Below, piece after piece: positions 18,704-28,217 of a DNA stretch of 32,434 nucleotides. The notes beneath the pieces were generated by a model. The model was not told where the DNA came from and did not search any database. It saw only the letters and a list, made by a program, of their open reading frames with translations. The stretch comes from an uncultured bacterium (GTDB lineage: Bacteria > Bacteroidota > Bacteroidia > Bacteroidales > Bacteroidaceae). Every line of letters starts with the position of its first letter. Position 1 is the stretch's first letter. Both the position numbers and the translations under genes were made by a program. The stretch spans positions 1 through 32,434 of the forward strand of contig CALZUQ010000033.1 of NCBI GenBank assembly GCA_945829425.1, read 5' to 3'.

Positions 18704-18734
18704 TTAAGGTGGGTCATATTAATTCCCACCTTAA
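18704..18734. repeat. Inverted AAGGTGGG repeat between the lipoprotein and GT14 genes
   Basis: TTAAGGTGGG at 18704-18713 and CCCACCTTAA at 18725-18734 form a perfect 10-bp stem with an 11-nt loop that contains ATATTAATT. It lies after the lipoprotein stop and about 40 nt before the glycosyltransferase start, on the transcribed minus strand. It shares the AAGGTGGG core with 4335-4348 and 31994-32014. Confidence 0.75.
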
Positions 18735-18759
18735 TCCAACGTTCCAGACCACTCTTCCG

Positions 18760-19725
18760 TCAGAAAGGAAGAGTATTCTCCGGCTCCCAATCAGTATCGA
18801 AAGTGAATTCGAACGAAGTGTTTGTAGAGAAGAGATAGCCAACAGCACGAACTAAAGTGTTTTGAGAGAACGTCACGTCAGAAAAGATTTTCTTTAATTG
18901 AGTGTACTCTGTCTTGTTCTCACCTACAGGAGTTATGCTGACACTCATGTTATAGTCAGCCGCCGGTAGGAGCATACCGAAAGTTTTATATACAACGGCA
19001 CCCTGCTGGACGCTGAAATTCCTGGAATACAACCAATTGCCTGTTGCCACTCCCGTAGCGGGGTTAAAGCCCGGGTGTAGAGGAACAGTAGTGTTAGCCT
19101 CAGCGTTTATCTTTATCCATACAGAAACAATCTCATTTGGCACAACGTCAAGTGTCTCCAATGCAAATTGTGCGTTTTTCCTCTTACCCATGGCGAGGTT
19201 TATCGTCATGGCACTCCCCATCACGGAGACATCGCTTTTGACACATGAAAACGTCTCATATATCCTTGTCTCATGTAGGCGTACCAGTTCCGGCGACTCT
19301 ATCGTAGCCGCCTCGATGTCTGTTGACGACGCACCATGAGCCACAGCCACAAAGGTATAATTTCCTGGTGGCAGCCGTAACAACGGTGCATTGAACGTCT
19401 CGTTGTTAATGTCCTTTATCGCTTTCACACTATCTACCCTGACGTTGTTTTCATTGAAAGCGGCAATGGATATTGCCGTGACCCCCTCAGGATACTCCGT
19501 TCCTTCGGCACGCGACATGCTGATAGGTGATGACGAGATATTGAAGTTTCCCATCCTCACCTTCACCTCCACGCATCCGTCGTCATAATCCTGCCCGTTG
19601 CCCTCATCTTCTCCCAGGTCAATTTGTCTACATGCCGACATTATGAATAATGAAATCAGTATGCCGAGTGTCAGGAAAAAACGACTTGTCGCTAACCTTT
19701 CTTTCTTCATTTGCATTCTTTTCAT
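18760..19725 (-). CDS. Lipoprotein of the FimB/Mfa2-like fimbrial anchor type
   Basis: A 321-residue predicted outer-surface lipoprotein. The signal peptide has a hydrophobic core FFLTLGILISLFIMS and a lipobox ending at Cys32 (IMSAC). After an acidic linker (DLGEDEGNGQDYDD) comes a beta-rich body with ISIAAFNENN, RLPPGNYTFVAVAHG and a second domain near 180-310. This order is seen in Bacteroidota FimB/Mfa2-like subunits, which anchor or cap type V fimbriae. No fimbrial major subunit gene is nearby, so this assignment is only moderate. The start could instead be Met6 (MKKERLAT). Confidence 0.65.
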   Translation of the reverse strand: MKRMQMKKERLATSRFFLTLGILISLFIMSACRQIDLGEDEGNGQDYDDGCVEVKVRMGNFNISSSPISMSRAEGTEYPEGVTAISIAAFNENNVRVDSVKAIKDINNETFNAPLLRLPPGNYTFVAVAHGASSTDIEAATIESPELVRLHETRIYETFSCVKSDVSVMGSAMTINLAMGKRKNAQFALETLDVVPNEIVSVWIKINAEANTTVPLHPGFNPATGVATGNWLYSRNFSVQQGAVVYKTFGMLLPAADYNMSVSITPVGENKTEYTQLKKIFSDVTFSQNTLVRAVGYLFSTNTSFEFTFDTDWEPENTLPF

Positions 19726-19778
19726 TTTAAGAACATAAACATTACAAATAGGTGAACTTCAATAATATAGTGTGACAT

Positions 19779-20324
19779 TTATAATAATTTTATTGGCTTA
19801 TCTTCGTGCAATGTTATTACTTCGAGTCCAGACATTTTCTCTCCGTCAATAGTCATGCGTATCAAAGTCCGTTCCTTATGCCACCCTTGTATGCCTGCCG
19901 CTCCGGGATTGATGTGCAGTATTCCGAGCGTTTTGTCGTACATGACCTTTAGGATATGAGAATGTCCCGAGATAAAAAGCTTCGGAGGACGGGAGTATAT
20001 CTGCCCTATCACGGAGCGGTCATAACGTCCCGGATACCCTCCGATATGCTTCATAAGCACGTCTACGCCCTCACACAGCCACCGCGCCGTCTCGGGAAAC
20101 ATACGGCGCAGCTCGCCCCCGTCGCAGTTTCCACAAACCGCACGTATCACACGACTCTTCTGATGCCCCTCGCTGTCTGTCCCGAAAGGCTGCCCGAGGC
20201 GTTCTATTATGGCAGGGTCGCAGATATCTCCTGCATGCCATATCTCGTCGCACGCCTCAAAATGTATGAGATACCTGTCATCCCAATAGGAGTGAGTATC
20301 ACTTATTATACCAATACGCTTCAC
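19779..20324 (-). CDS. YfcE/MJ0936-type metallophosphoesterase
   Basis: A 181-residue calcineurin-like phosphoesterase. All metal-binding motifs can be seen: ISDTH (residues 7-11), HAGDICD, CGNCD, MKHIGGYPG and SGHSH near the C-terminus. Small proteins of this type cleave phosphodiesters; the natural substrate is unknown. The start codon is GTG at 20324, because the family begins MKxIGIISDTH and no other start fits. It follows pyrD after 24 nt, so it is probably co-transcribed with the pyrimidine genes. Confidence 0.9.
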   Translation of the reverse strand: MKRIGIISDTHSYWDDRYLIHFEACDEIWHAGDICDPAIIERLGQPFGTDSEGHQKSRVIRAVCGNCDGGELRRMFPETARWLCEGVDVLMKHIGGYPGRYDRSVIGQIYSRPPKLFISGHSHILKVMYDKTLGILHINPGAAGIQGWHKERTLIRMTIDGEKMSGLEVITLHEDKPIKLL

Positions 20325-20348
20325 GGCACGCCACCTTTCTTCTGAGGG

Positions 20349-21254
20349 TTATAATACACCTATTATATCATGTATGTCGGCAACGCCATGGTTGTCGAGC
20401 CATAACGATATGCCGTCCTTGACCTTCTTTGTAACGGCAGGGTCGACAAAATTCGCTGTACCGATCTCTATTGCCGTAGCTCCAGCCATAAAGAACTCTA
20501 TGGCATCTTCCGCCGTAGATATTCCGCCCAATCCTACGACAGGTATATTTACCGCCTTAGCCACCTGATAAACCATACGCAATGCCACCGGCTTGACACA
20601 TGGTCCTGATAGTCCTCCTGTTCCTATCGAGAGGTTGAAGCGTCGTCGCTCGATGTCTATGCTCGTACCCATAAGGGTGTTTATCAGCGACACGCTGTCC
20701 GCCCCCTCTGCTTCTACCGCCTTGGCAATCTCAGTGATGCTCGTGACGTTTGGCGAAAGCTTTACGATGAGCGTCTTGCCATACGCCTTTCTTACCTCAC
20801 TGACCACACTGGCTGCTCCCTGGCATGTCACTCCGAACGCCATTCCTCCGTCGTGGACATTAGGGCATGAGATGTTCAGCTCTATGGCGCGTATATTCTC
20901 CAGTTCCCCTATCCTTCTTGCACATTCGGCATAGTCCTCTGGCGAAGAGCCACTGACATTGACAATCATCTGAGTGTCGATATCCTTTATCTTAGGGTAT
21001 ATTGTCTCGCAGAAATAGTCTGCTCCCTTGTTCTGCAGCCCTACGCAGTTGAGCATTCCGCCACATGTTTCAGCCATGCGGGGATAGTCATTGCCCTGCC
21101 GCGGCTTCAGCGTCGTTCCTTTTACTATTATCCCTCCTATCTCATCAAGAGGCACGAGGTCCTGATACTCTATGCCGTAGCCGAAGGTGCCACTTGCCGT
21201 CATTACCGGGTTTTTCAGCTCCAGAGCTCCGATCTTCACATTTATCTTTGCCAT
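20349..21254 (-). CDS. pyrD: Dihydroorotate dehydrogenase B, catalytic subunit
   Basis: A 301-residue class 1B dihydroorotate dehydrogenase that oxidises dihydroorotate to orotate in pyrimidine synthesis. The active-site cysteine is Cys130 in [12 protein letters not shown]; class 1 enzymes use Cys as base. FMN-binding segments [26 protein letters not shown] and VGLGGIS are present. The ATG at 21254 was chosen; the frame continues upstream to TTG/GTG codons that overlap the pyrK end. It follows pyrK with eight bases between, as in other PyrDB-PyrK pairs. Confidence 0.95.
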   Translation of the reverse strand: MAKINVKIGALELKNPVMTASGTFGYGIEYQDLVPLDEIGGIIVKGTTLKPRQGNDYPRMAETCGGMLNCVGLQNKGADYFCETIYPKIKDIDTQMIVNVSGSSPEDYAECARRIGELENIRAIELNISCPNVHDGGMAFGVTCQGAASVVSEVRKAYGKTLIVKLSPNVTSITEIAKAVEAEGADSVSLINTLMGTSIDIERRRFNLSIGTGGLSGPCVKPVALRMVYQVAKAVNIPVVGLGGISTAEDAIEFFMAGATAIEIGTANFVDPAVTKKVKDGISLWLDNHGVADIHDIIGVL

Positions 21255-21262
21255 AGCGTTTT

Positions 21263-22042
21263 TCACCAATTAAGTTTTTCAATATCAAAGACAGGGCCTT
21301 CGGTGCATACACATACGTTACCGTCTTTTGTTTTCTCCACGCAACAGAGACATGCTCCAAGCCCACACGCCATCATATTCTCTAACGACACCTCGCAAGG
21401 CGTGTGCAGCTCACGAGCGAGTCGCGCTACGGCAACCATCATAGGCTTCGGTCCGCATACCGCAATGCGGTCGAACGCCTCTTCATGCCATATAGAATGG
21501 TTAGTGACAAAGCCTTTCTCACCCTGTGAGGCATCTTCTGTAGTGACATACACACGTCCGATGCCTTTGAAGCGTTCCAACTCCAAGAGGTCTGCTGCAG
21601 AGCGTGCTCCAAGCAGGAACACGGGTTCCCCACCGATGTCGCTTATTGCTTTTCCTGCATACAGCAACGGTGCTACGCCTACCCCACCGCCGACAAGGAG
21701 CGTCTTCCCTTCGGCTATGGTGAACCCGTTGCCGAGAGGTGCTACGATATTCATCGTGTCTCCCTCATGAAGAGCCGCCATGGCTTTTGTCCCCTCTCCT
21801 ACCTTCGCCACGAGGAGCCACAGGGTGTTGCTCTCCTTGTCGACGTAATGAATGGATATAGGGCGACGGAGGTATGTCGAAGGACTGTTGTCGACACGTA
21901 TCTCGACAAATTGTCCCGGCATCATTTCCGGGAGCTGGAAGTCTGCGGTGAGGCGTATCATGACATATTTCTCGCTGACATGACTTACGCTCGCCACTCT
22001 GAGGTCAAGGATGTGTTTCTTCATCGTTGTAAGAGTATTCAT
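21263..22042 (-). CDS. pyrK: Dihydroorotate dehydrogenase B, electron transfer subunit
   Basis: A 259-residue FAD and [2Fe-2S] protein that passes electrons from PyrD to NAD. The FAD motif is YLRRPISIH (57-65), the NAD-binding loop is GGGVGVAPL (118-126), and the cluster cysteines are Cys226, Cys231, Cys234 and Cys246 in CGLGACLCC and CTEGPVF. It comes before pyrD in the operon. The ATG at 22042 is used; Met7 (22024) is a possible shorter start. pepT lies 43 nt upstream on the same strand. Confidence 0.94.
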   Translation of the reverse strand: MNTLTTMKKHILDLRVASVSHVSEKYVMIRLTADFQLPEMMPGQFVEIRVDNSPSTYLRRPISIHYVDKESNTLWLLVAKVGEGTKAMAALHEGDTMNIVAPLGNGFTIAEGKTLLVGGGVGVAPLLYAGKAISDIGGEPVFLLGARSAADLLELERFKGIGRVYVTTEDASQGEKGFVTNHSIWHEEAFDRIAVCGPKPMMVAVARLARELHTPCEVSLENMMACGLGACLCCVEKTKDGNVCVCTEGPVFDIEKLNW

Positions 22043-22085
22043 TTATTGTGAGTTACAAACAGCTTTGCGCCATCCGTGGCAGTCA

Positions 22086-23312
22086 CTATTCGTTATATTC
22101 TGCCGTTATTTCACATATCTTGATTATTGTCTCCATGGCTTTCTCCATAACCTGGCAAGAGACAAACTCATACGGGCCATGGAAATTGACACCTCCGGCG
22201 AAGATGTTCGGACAGGGCAATCCCTTGAATGACAGCTGTGCTCCGTCTGTTCCTCCACGTATAGGCTCTACGCTTGGTGAGACACCGACCTCCATCATAG
22301 CACGCAGTACGATGTCTATGACGTGCATCTGAGGGTCTATCTTTTCCTTCATGTTATAGTATTGGTCGCCGACCTCTACCGTAACCACTCCCTCGCCGTA
22401 TTTCTCGTTGAGTTTCTTAGCCACTTTCTTCACCAGGACCTTACGGTCTTCAAAGGTGTCGCGGTCGTGGTCGCGTATGATATACTGCAGATGTGCCTCC
22501 TCAACACCTCCGTCCATGTGGAGCAGATGATAGAACCCTTCATAGCCCTCTGTCGTCTCGGGCCGTTCGTCTGCTGGCAGCATTGCCGCAAACTCCATAG
22601 CCACGAGGTTTGCGTTGAGCATCTTACCTTTTGCAAATCCCGGATGAACGCTGACACCTTTCACGGTGACCTTGGCATAGGCGGCGTTGAAGTTCTCATA
22701 CTCCAAGTTACCGAGGTCGCTGCCGTCAATGGTGTACGCCCACTGACATCCGAATTTCTCCACGTCGAAATGGTGTGCTCCCATGCCTATTTCCTCGTCA
22801 GGATTAAATGCGATACGTATTTTCCCGTGCTTCACCTCGGGATGTTCCTTCAGCCATACCATAGCCTGCACTATCTCTGCTATACCCGCCTTGTCGTCTG
22901 CTCCGAGCAGAGTGTGTCCGTCGGTCACGATGATGTCCTCACCGACATGTTGCAGCAGTTCCGGGAACTTCTCCGTCGAAGACACGATACCCTCAGAGAG
23001 CACAATATCCTTTCCGTCGTAGTTCTTCACGATCCTTGCCTTGACATTTGCACCGCTACAGTCTGGCGACGTGTCGTAATGCGCAATGAATCCAATCACC
23101 GGAGCGTCTCCCTTGATGTTGGAAGGCAGTGTAGCGTATATATACCCATTCTCGTCCATCTCGACATCGTCGAGCCCCTCATCTTCCAGTTCCTCCATGA
23201 GGTATGAGGCGAAGGCAAGATGTTTCTCTCCCGCACTCGGCACGGAAGCAGAGTTTTCGTCTGACTGAGTGTCAAACTTCGTGTAGTTTATAAAACGTGT
23301 TATTAAGTCCAT
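22086..23312 (-). CDS. pepT: Peptidase T (tripeptide aminopeptidase)
   Basis: A 408-residue M20B metallopeptidase that removes the N-terminal residue from tripeptides in the cytoplasm. Zinc-site motifs are seen in order: HYDTSPD (His78, Asp80), [28 protein letters not shown] and the C-terminal NFHGPYEF. The [10 protein letters not shown] segment of M20 enzymes is also intact. Length is normal (about 405-410). It is the first gene of the pepT-pyrK-pyrD-phosphoesterase series. Confidence 0.95.
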   Translation of the reverse strand: MDLITRFINYTKFDTQSDENSASVPSAGEKHLAFASYLMEELEDEGLDDVEMDENGYIYATLPSNIKGDAPVIGFIAHYDTSPDCSGANVKARIVKNYDGKDIVLSEGIVSSTEKFPELLQHVGEDIIVTDGHTLLGADDKAGIAEIVQAMVWLKEHPEVKHGKIRIAFNPDEEIGMGAHHFDVEKFGCQWAYTIDGSDLGNLEYENFNAAYAKVTVKGVSVHPGFAKGKMLNANLVAMEFAAMLPADERPETTEGYEGFYHLLHMDGGVEEAHLQYIIRDHDRDTFEDRKVLVKKVAKKLNEKYGEGVVTVEVGDQYYNMKEKIDPQMHVIDIVLRAMMEVGVSPSVEPIRGGTDGAQLSFKGLPCPNIFAGGVNFHGPYEFVSCQVMEKAMETIIKICEITAEYNE

Positions 23313-23451
23313 AAAAATATTTAAGGTGATGTCAGTAATTCAGAATAAGCTAACTCAAAAAATATTCAACATAAAACAATTATAAATAATCCTATTCAAG
23401 ACAAGAGGTCTTTGCCCCCTGCCAGCTACCGGGACGGTCAGCAGCGGAATG

Positions 23452-24129
23452 TCATCCCTCCAGTAGGTCCGGCCTCAGGCGTTGCGTACGCTCCATCGAC
23501 TGTTCCAACTCCCACTCCTTTATTCTTGCCTCATGGCCTGAGAGGAGAATGTCCGGTACTTTCCAGCCCTTATAATCTGCCGGACGCGTATATATCGGGG
23601 CAGAAAGCAGATTGTCCTGAAAACAGTCGGAGAACGCCGACTGTTCGTCGCCAATAACTCCCGGCACCAGACGTACTATAGCGTCAGCCATGACAGCCGC
23701 AGGAAGTTCACCGCCAGTGAGGACATAGTCCCCGATAGAAATCTCACGCGTTATAAGGTGGTCGCGCACCCTTTGGTCAATGCCCTTATAATGTCCGCAG
23801 AGTATTATGATGTTCTCCATCAGCGAGAGCTCGTTAGCCAGTCCTTGCGAGAACTGCTCTCCGTCAGGCGAAGTGAATATCACCTCGTCATAGCATCGTT
23901 GCTCCTTCAAGGCGGTGATACAACGGTCGATAGGCTCTATCTGCATCACCATTCCTGCAAAGCCGCCATACGGATAGTCATCGACCCTCTTCCATTTGTC
24001 TAAGGTATAGTCCCTGAGGTTGTGTATGTGTATCTCCACGAACCCTTTCTTCTGTGCCCTGGCAAGTATGCTCTCGTTCATGAAAGGCTCTACCATCTGT
24101 GGCAAGACGGTTATTATGTCTATTCTCAT
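23452..24129 (-). CDS. trmD: tRNA (guanine-N1-)-methyltransferase
   Basis: A 225-residue SPOUT methyltransferase that makes m1G37 in tRNA, next to the anticodon. The start [16 protein letters not shown] at 24129 matches the family; the open frame extends upstream to 24213 but that part overlaps the promoter. The SAM-binding knot is [20 protein letters not shown], and [20 protein letters not shown] and DEQSAFSD are also present. The gene is single, not in a rpsP-rimM-rplS operon as in many other phyla. Confidence 0.95.
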   Translation of the reverse strand: MRIDIITVLPQMVEPFMNESILARAQKKGFVEIHIHNLRDYTLDKWKRVDDYPYGGFAGMVMQIEPIDRCITALKEQRCYDEVIFTSPDGEQFSQGLANELSLMENIIILCGHYKGIDQRVRDHLITREISIGDYVLTGGELPAAVMADAIVRLVPGVIGDEQSAFSDCFQDNLLSAPIYTRPADYKGWKVPDILLSGHEARIKEWELEQSMERTQRLRPDLLEG

Positions 24130-24210
24130 CTTATCTTTTTTGATGTGATAAAAAAACTCCGGAAGCCACCTCGTTGCATCTATAGGCTCTTCCACTCGTC
24201 TCATATCCTG

Positions 24211-24242
24211 CAAAGTTACACCATTTTAATGTAACACGCAAA
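24211..24242 (-). promoter_or_regulatory. Bacteroidota-type promoter of trmD
   Basis: On the minus strand TTTG (24239-24242) and TAACTTTG (24211-24218) are 20 nt apart. The leader before the trmD ATG would be about 75 nt. This supports the ATG at 24129 over upstream in-frame codons. Confidence 0.7.
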
Positions 24243-24391
24243 TTTCTCGCGGTGTTTTTAACTGTCCAAAAGTTAAGTTATGGTAAAAGGAATACTTCCT
24301 GATGATTTTTCAATACTCATCGCCGAAACTTTTGCCACCTCTTCCCGTATGTGTCTGTCACGTACGGCGAGGGGGCATCATTATGCTCCGT

Positions 24392-25084
24392 TTACACCGG
24401 AGTGTAACAGTTTGAGCCGACCTTAATGCAATCCCCCTCCCTTACCAGCTCTTTTGCTCCGGCAAGCCGGCGGCTCAGTTCTTCATTGTCAACGAGATAA
24501 ACCTTCGGAGTCAGCGCACGCGGAAAGCGGTTGAAGAACGTGTCGGTTGAAACCACCCACCGGCACTCCCATATATCCGGAAACTGTGGCATGGCATCCC
24601 AAAGCATGAAGAGGCGCGACTTTGCAGCTATCGTGACACCAGTCTTTCCGTTTCTAAGCCTTGAGACACATATCAGGTGCTGCCGTTTCTCCGTGTCGTT
24701 GTCCATCTCCTCCTTCGTACGCTTATGGCTCACGGCGATATTCCTGTTATACATAGCGTTTATCTCTGCCATCTTCTTGCGGAAGAGTGAGCCATGGGGA
24801 GCGTCATCACGCATATTGCCGGAGAATATCCAGTAATGTATCATCTCGTGAATGATGGTGTCTTCCACCTCCCTTTCCGGAAGGTCTGTCCGTGTGCTTA
24901 TGGTGAAGACGAAGTCGGAATAGCGCCAAGCGCCGAAAAGCGTCCTGCGACGCGTATATCTTATCTGTCCGATGTATGTCCTGGCACGGCTCAGGCGCAC
25001 TGGTATGGGGCGGAGCACGCCACCGAACATCTGTGTGTTGTATTCGTCGAATTTTTTCCTTATGTATTCTGTTGTAGGTATCAT
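24392..25084 (-). CDS. SprT-like zinc metalloprotein
   Basis: A 230-residue protein with a SprT-type zinc motif: His79-Glu80-x-x-His83 in IIHEMIHYW and a third ligand candidate His97 in APHGSLF. The upstream TDLPEREVEDT segment is also typical. SprT-like proteins in eukaryotes (SPRTN) are DNA-protein crosslink proteases; the bacterial role is less clear. The C-terminal half (about 125-230) lacks the usual zinc-ribbon cysteines, and has WECRWVVSTDTFFNRFP and VYLVDNEELSRRL segments I do not recognise. It is divergent from yitT. Confidence 0.85.
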   Translation of the reverse strand: MIPTTEYIRKKFDEYNTQMFGGVLRPIPVRLSRARTYIGQIRYTRRRTLFGAWRYSDFVFTISTRTDLPEREVEDTIIHEMIHYWIFSGNMRDDAPHGSLFRKKMAEINAMYNRNIAVSHKRTKEEMDNDTEKRQHLICVSRLRNGKTGVTIAAKSRLFMLWDAMPQFPDIWECRWVVSTDTFFNRFPRALTPKVYLVDNEELSRRLAGAKELVREGDCIKVGSNCYTPV

Positions 25085-25163
25085 AAGCAGGTGTCTTTAT
25101 TTTGCGGGCTTACCATAGGCACAGGTGGTTCTTTTAACCCTACCCCGGAGAGCTATGAGAATG

Positions 25164-25171
25164 CAAAGGTA
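25164..25171 (-). promoter_or_regulatory. Promoter -7 element of the SprT-like gene
   Basis: TACCTTTG on the minus strand lies about 80 nt upstream of the SprT-like ATG. No TTTG is found at 20 nt spacing, so it is a weaker promoter than its divergent partner. Confidence 0.5.
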
Positions 25172-25200
25172 CAAATAAACCGTCGAAAAAAAGAATAAAA

Positions 25201-25232
25201 TTTGCATAATATAAATTTTTTCCGTACCTTTG
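25201..25232 (+). promoter_or_regulatory. Bacteroidota-type promoter of yitT
   Basis: TTTG at 25201-25204 and TACCTTTG at 25225-25232 are 20 nt apart. The leader before the ATG at 25259 would be about 20 nt, which rules out the in-frame codon at 25202. Confidence 0.75.
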
Positions 25233-25258
25233 TAGTAAGAAAAAGAAAAAATCAGGTT

Positions 25259-26239
25259 ATGGTAAAGGAAACGGCAAAAGTTAGAAAAGTAGTGTCAGAG
25301 TATCTGATGATTGTTTTAGGGTGTTTCATCGTCAGCGTAGGCTTTGTTTTTTTCATCAACCCCTATAAGTTTGTTCCTGGCGGAGTGTACGGTTCAAGCA
25401 TTGTGCTTCACAACCTCATGCCGCAGCTGCAGGTGGGAACGTTCAGCTATATGATAAGCATACCATTGCTGCTGCTCTCATATTTTGTGTTAGGCAAAGG
25501 CCTGGGCGCCAAGACCCTCTTCGCAACTCTTCTCACCCCATGTTTCATGAACCTCCTCTCCTCTTCCGTCTACCCTTCGGAAGAAGCACTTCAGCAACTC
25601 TCTCCCGAGCGCATATGCAACGGCATGCTCAACCTCAGCGACAACCTTATCCTTGCCGTTATTCTCGGCTCTGTGATTATAGGCTTCGGCACAGGACTCA
25701 TCATGAAGAGCCATGCTACGTCCGGCGGCACGGACATCCTTGCCATGATTGCGCATAAATACCTCCGCGTGAAGTTCTCCAACGCCTTGATAACCATCGA
25801 CGGCATTGTCGTGTCGTTCGGTCTCCTCGTCATTGGCTTCGGCATAGGGTGTGACAAACCTGCCGAGAATACCTGGCTGCTCTCCGGCTACTCACTGATA
25901 TGCATCTTCCTCATGTCACGTACTTTGGCGTACATCGCCTCCGGCTCAAAGAACAACAAGCTGATGTTCATCGTGACGGAAGACGGCGACGAGCAGCTGC
26001 GTGAATTCATAATAAACCACCTCGACCGCACCGCCACGGTATTGCAGGGCAAAGGGCTCTATTCTCAGGAAGGCAAGGTGACCCTGCTCATGATGGTGCG
26101 CATGAGGGAGGTAGAGGCTGTCACCACGGCCGTAAAGAGCATGAACCCCGACGTCTTCATCATTGTGACAGACGCTTACGACGCTTACGGCAAACGGTGG
26201 AAAGCCTTCCCCGACAAGCATAGTATAGAGATAAGATAA
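25259..26239 (+). CDS. YitT family membrane protein (DUF161 + DUF2179)
   Basis: A 326-residue membrane protein. The N-terminal part has about five to six hydrophobic segments (near residues 17-34, 62-78, 86-100, 129-148, 176-196 and 207-222) with the typical FINPYKFVPGGVYGSSIVLH and SHATSGGTDILAMI motifs. The C-terminal soluble domain (about 233-312, DUF2179) shows GKGLYSQEGKVTLLMMVRMRE. The family is widespread in Bacteroidota and Firmicutes; transport roles have been suggested but the substrate is unknown. The ATG at 25259 was chosen from the promoter position. Confidence 0.9.
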   Translation: MVKETAKVRKVVSEYLMIVLGCFIVSVGFVFFINPYKFVPGGVYGSSIVLHNLMPQLQVGTFSYMISIPLLLLSYFVLGKGLGAKTLFATLLTPCFMNLLSSSVYPSEEALQQLSPERICNGMLNLSDNLILAVILGSVIIGFGTGLIMKSHATSGGTDILAMIAHKYLRVKFSNALITIDGIVVSFGLLVIGFGIGCDKPAENTWLLSGYSLICIFLMSRTLAYIASGSKNNKLMFIVTEDGDEQLREFIINHLDRTATVLQGKGLYSQEGKVTLLMMVRMREVEAVTTAVKSMNPDVFIIVTDAYDAYGKRWKAFPDKHSIEIR

Positions 26240-26279
26240 GGCGGGAAAAGGGGACGCACGCCATAATCTGCAGAAACGG

Positions 26280-26318
26280 AAAGCCCGGAAAGCACGCACG
26301 ATGCGCTTTCCGGGCTTT
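26280..26318. terminator. 14-bp hairpin between convergent yitT and acyl-CoA dehydrogenase genes
   Basis: AAAGCCCGGAAAGC (26280-26293) and GCTTTCCGGGCTTT (26305-26318) form a perfect GC-rich stem with an 11-nt loop. A- and T-rich ends on each side of the stem let it act as a bidirectional intrinsic terminator. Confidence 0.85.
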
Positions 26319-26378
26319 ATGATTGTAATGTTAGCGTCACAGGTTTTTCTGCTTCAGTCACGCTCTGTCATACTGCTG

Positions 26379-28133
26379 TTACTTTCTGTAGTCAGCAAGG
26401 TCGTCAGGTGTGGAGTTGAGCACGAAGTCATAGTGACGCTCTATCTCCGACCCGATATAACGTGTGTAGACACGTGCTGACTTTGCAAAGAGCTCCGGCG
26501 CACGTGATGCGTCGCCGATGAGGAGCAGAGCCATGATGATGTCGGCAGCCATCTCGTAGAGGTGACGTATTACGAAGTCCTTGTACTCGTCGTCCTTCTT
26601 TTCGTTGACATATTCCACCGCCTTGTTATATTTCTCAGCCATGGCAGCCACCTTCTCCTTGAGCGGCAGGAACTCCTCAGCACACCAGTCTTCAGAACCT
26701 ATTGATACAGGTGCCTCACCCGCAGCGAGCATGTCTTTGATGACCTGTCCGTAGAAGCCGTTAGTGATATAACGTCCTGCCGCAACGGTCTGCAGCTGTG
26801 TCGTTCCTTCATAGATTGTCAGGATACGTGCGTCGCGGTATAGTCTCTGACAAGCATACTCCAGCATGAATCCCGAACCTCCATGTACCTGAATGCCGTC
26901 GTAAGTGTTCTGGTTGGCATATTCAGACGTCATGCCCTTGGCAATAGGAGTGAAGGCGTCAGCGAGTTTCGAGAATGTCTTACATTCGTTACGCTCTTCC
27001 GGGGTCAGTTTTCCGTTTTCAAGTTTCCTCTCACGTTCTATGTCTTCAAGTGTCTTATAAACATCGACATAACGGCTTGTAGCATAGAGCAGAGAGCGTC
27101 CGGCATCGAGCTTCGCCTTCATGATGGCGAGCATGTCATATACGGCAGGGAAATGTATGATAGCCTTTCCGAACTGCTTACGGTCTTTGGCGTAAGCCAG
27201 AGCTTCGTTGTATGCCATCTGGCTCACTCCGGTGCTCTGTCCTGCTATGCCGAGACGCGCACCGTTCATAAGTGCCATGACATACTTTATCAGTCCCATC
27301 TTACGTGAGCCGCAAAGCTCTGCCTTGGCGTTCTTATATACCAGCTCACACGTTGGAGAGCCGTGTATGCCGAGCTTGTTCTCAAGACGTCTCACGTCAA
27401 CACCGCCCTGACGTTTGTCATAAATGAACATTGAGAGACCGCGACCGTCGCGCGTGCCTTCTTCCGAGCGTGCCAGTACGAGGTGTATGTCTGAGTCGCC
27501 GTTGGTTATGAAGCGCTTGCAGCCGTTCAGTCTCCAGCAGTCCTCCTTCTCGTCGTATGTCGCCTTGAGCATGACAGACTGAAGGTCTGAGCCGGCATCA
27601 GGCTCTGTAAGGTCCATGGACATCGTCTCGCCGTTGCATACGCGAGGGACGTAACGCTGGCGCTGGTCTTCGTCGCCGAACTCATAGAGCGTCTCAATAC
27701 AGTCCTGCAGCGACCAGATGTTCTCAAAGCCCGTATCTCCCGTGGCAATCATTTCGTTTATTGCAGAATAGACAGCCATCGGGAAGTTCAGTCCTCCGTA
27801 GCGGCGTGGCATGGTGACACCGTTCAGTCCTGCCTTTATCACAGCGTCGAGGTTTTCGTATGTCTTTGAGGCGTATATCATACGTCCGTTCTCACAGTGT
27901 GGTCCCTCAGCGTCGACAGCCTCAGCGTTAGGTGCTATGACGTTCGCCGTAACGTCGCCCGCCAGTTCAAGGACACGCTCGTAAGAGTCCAGGGCGTCTT
28001 CAAAATTCTCCGGAGCATAGTCATACTTGTCTTTGTCTGCGAAATTACGCTCCTTGAGTTCCACAATATGCTTTAGCAATGGGTGTCTGAGATAGAAGCC
28101 TATCTCGGGATTGTCAGTATAAAAGTTTGACAT
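26379..28133 (-). CDS. Acyl-CoA dehydrogenase with C-terminal extension
   Basis: A 584-residue FAD acyl-CoA dehydrogenase. The family's ITEPDAGSD-like motif reads DLTEPDAGSDLQS (174-186), the FAD-contacting ARLGIAGQ segment is at 292-299 and the likely catalytic base is Glu442 in IYEGTTQLQ. The last 120 residues form an extra helical domain, as in longer acyl-CoA dehydrogenases. It is encoded after etfB and etfA on the same strand, so its electrons probably pass to that ETF. The acyl substrate is unknown; no CoA ligase, enoyl-CoA hydratase or thiolase gene is nearby. Confidence 0.93.
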   Translation of the reverse strand: MSNFYTDNPEIGFYLRHPLLKHIVELKERNFADKDKYDYAPENFEDALDSYERVLELAGDVTANVIAPNAEAVDAEGPHCENGRMIYASKTYENLDAVIKAGLNGVTMPRRYGGLNFPMAVYSAINEMIATGDTGFENIWSLQDCIETLYEFGDEDQRQRYVPRVCNGETMSMDLTEPDAGSDLQSVMLKATYDEKEDCWRLNGCKRFITNGDSDIHLVLARSEEGTRDGRGLSMFIYDKRQGGVDVRRLENKLGIHGSPTCELVYKNAKAELCGSRKMGLIKYVMALMNGARLGIAGQSTGVSQMAYNEALAYAKDRKQFGKAIIHFPAVYDMLAIMKAKLDAGRSLLYATSRYVDVYKTLEDIERERKLENGKLTPEERNECKTFSKLADAFTPIAKGMTSEYANQNTYDGIQVHGGSGFMLEYACQRLYRDARILTIYEGTTQLQTVAAGRYITNGFYGQVIKDMLAAGEAPVSIGSEDWCAEEFLPLKEKVAAMAEKYNKAVEYVNEKKDDEYKDFVIRHLYEMAADIIMALLLIGDASRAPELFAKSARVYTRYIGSEIERHYDFVLNSTPDDLADYRK

Positions 28134-28217
28134 AATCTATATGGTGATTATTCTGCTTTCCTTGCAGATGTTATTTGTTATGTTGTCGGGGCGGCATACA
28201 GGTCCTTCCCCGTCACA

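Noticed and set aside
18664..18760. Polysaccharide or fimbrial locus around the glycosyltransferase and lipoprotein genes
   Set aside because: Only one gene of each kind is present and the flanks are housekeeping genes.
22323..23207. 294-residue plus-strand ORF antisense to pepT
   Set aside because: It is the complement of the well-conserved pepT frame and shows no family pattern.
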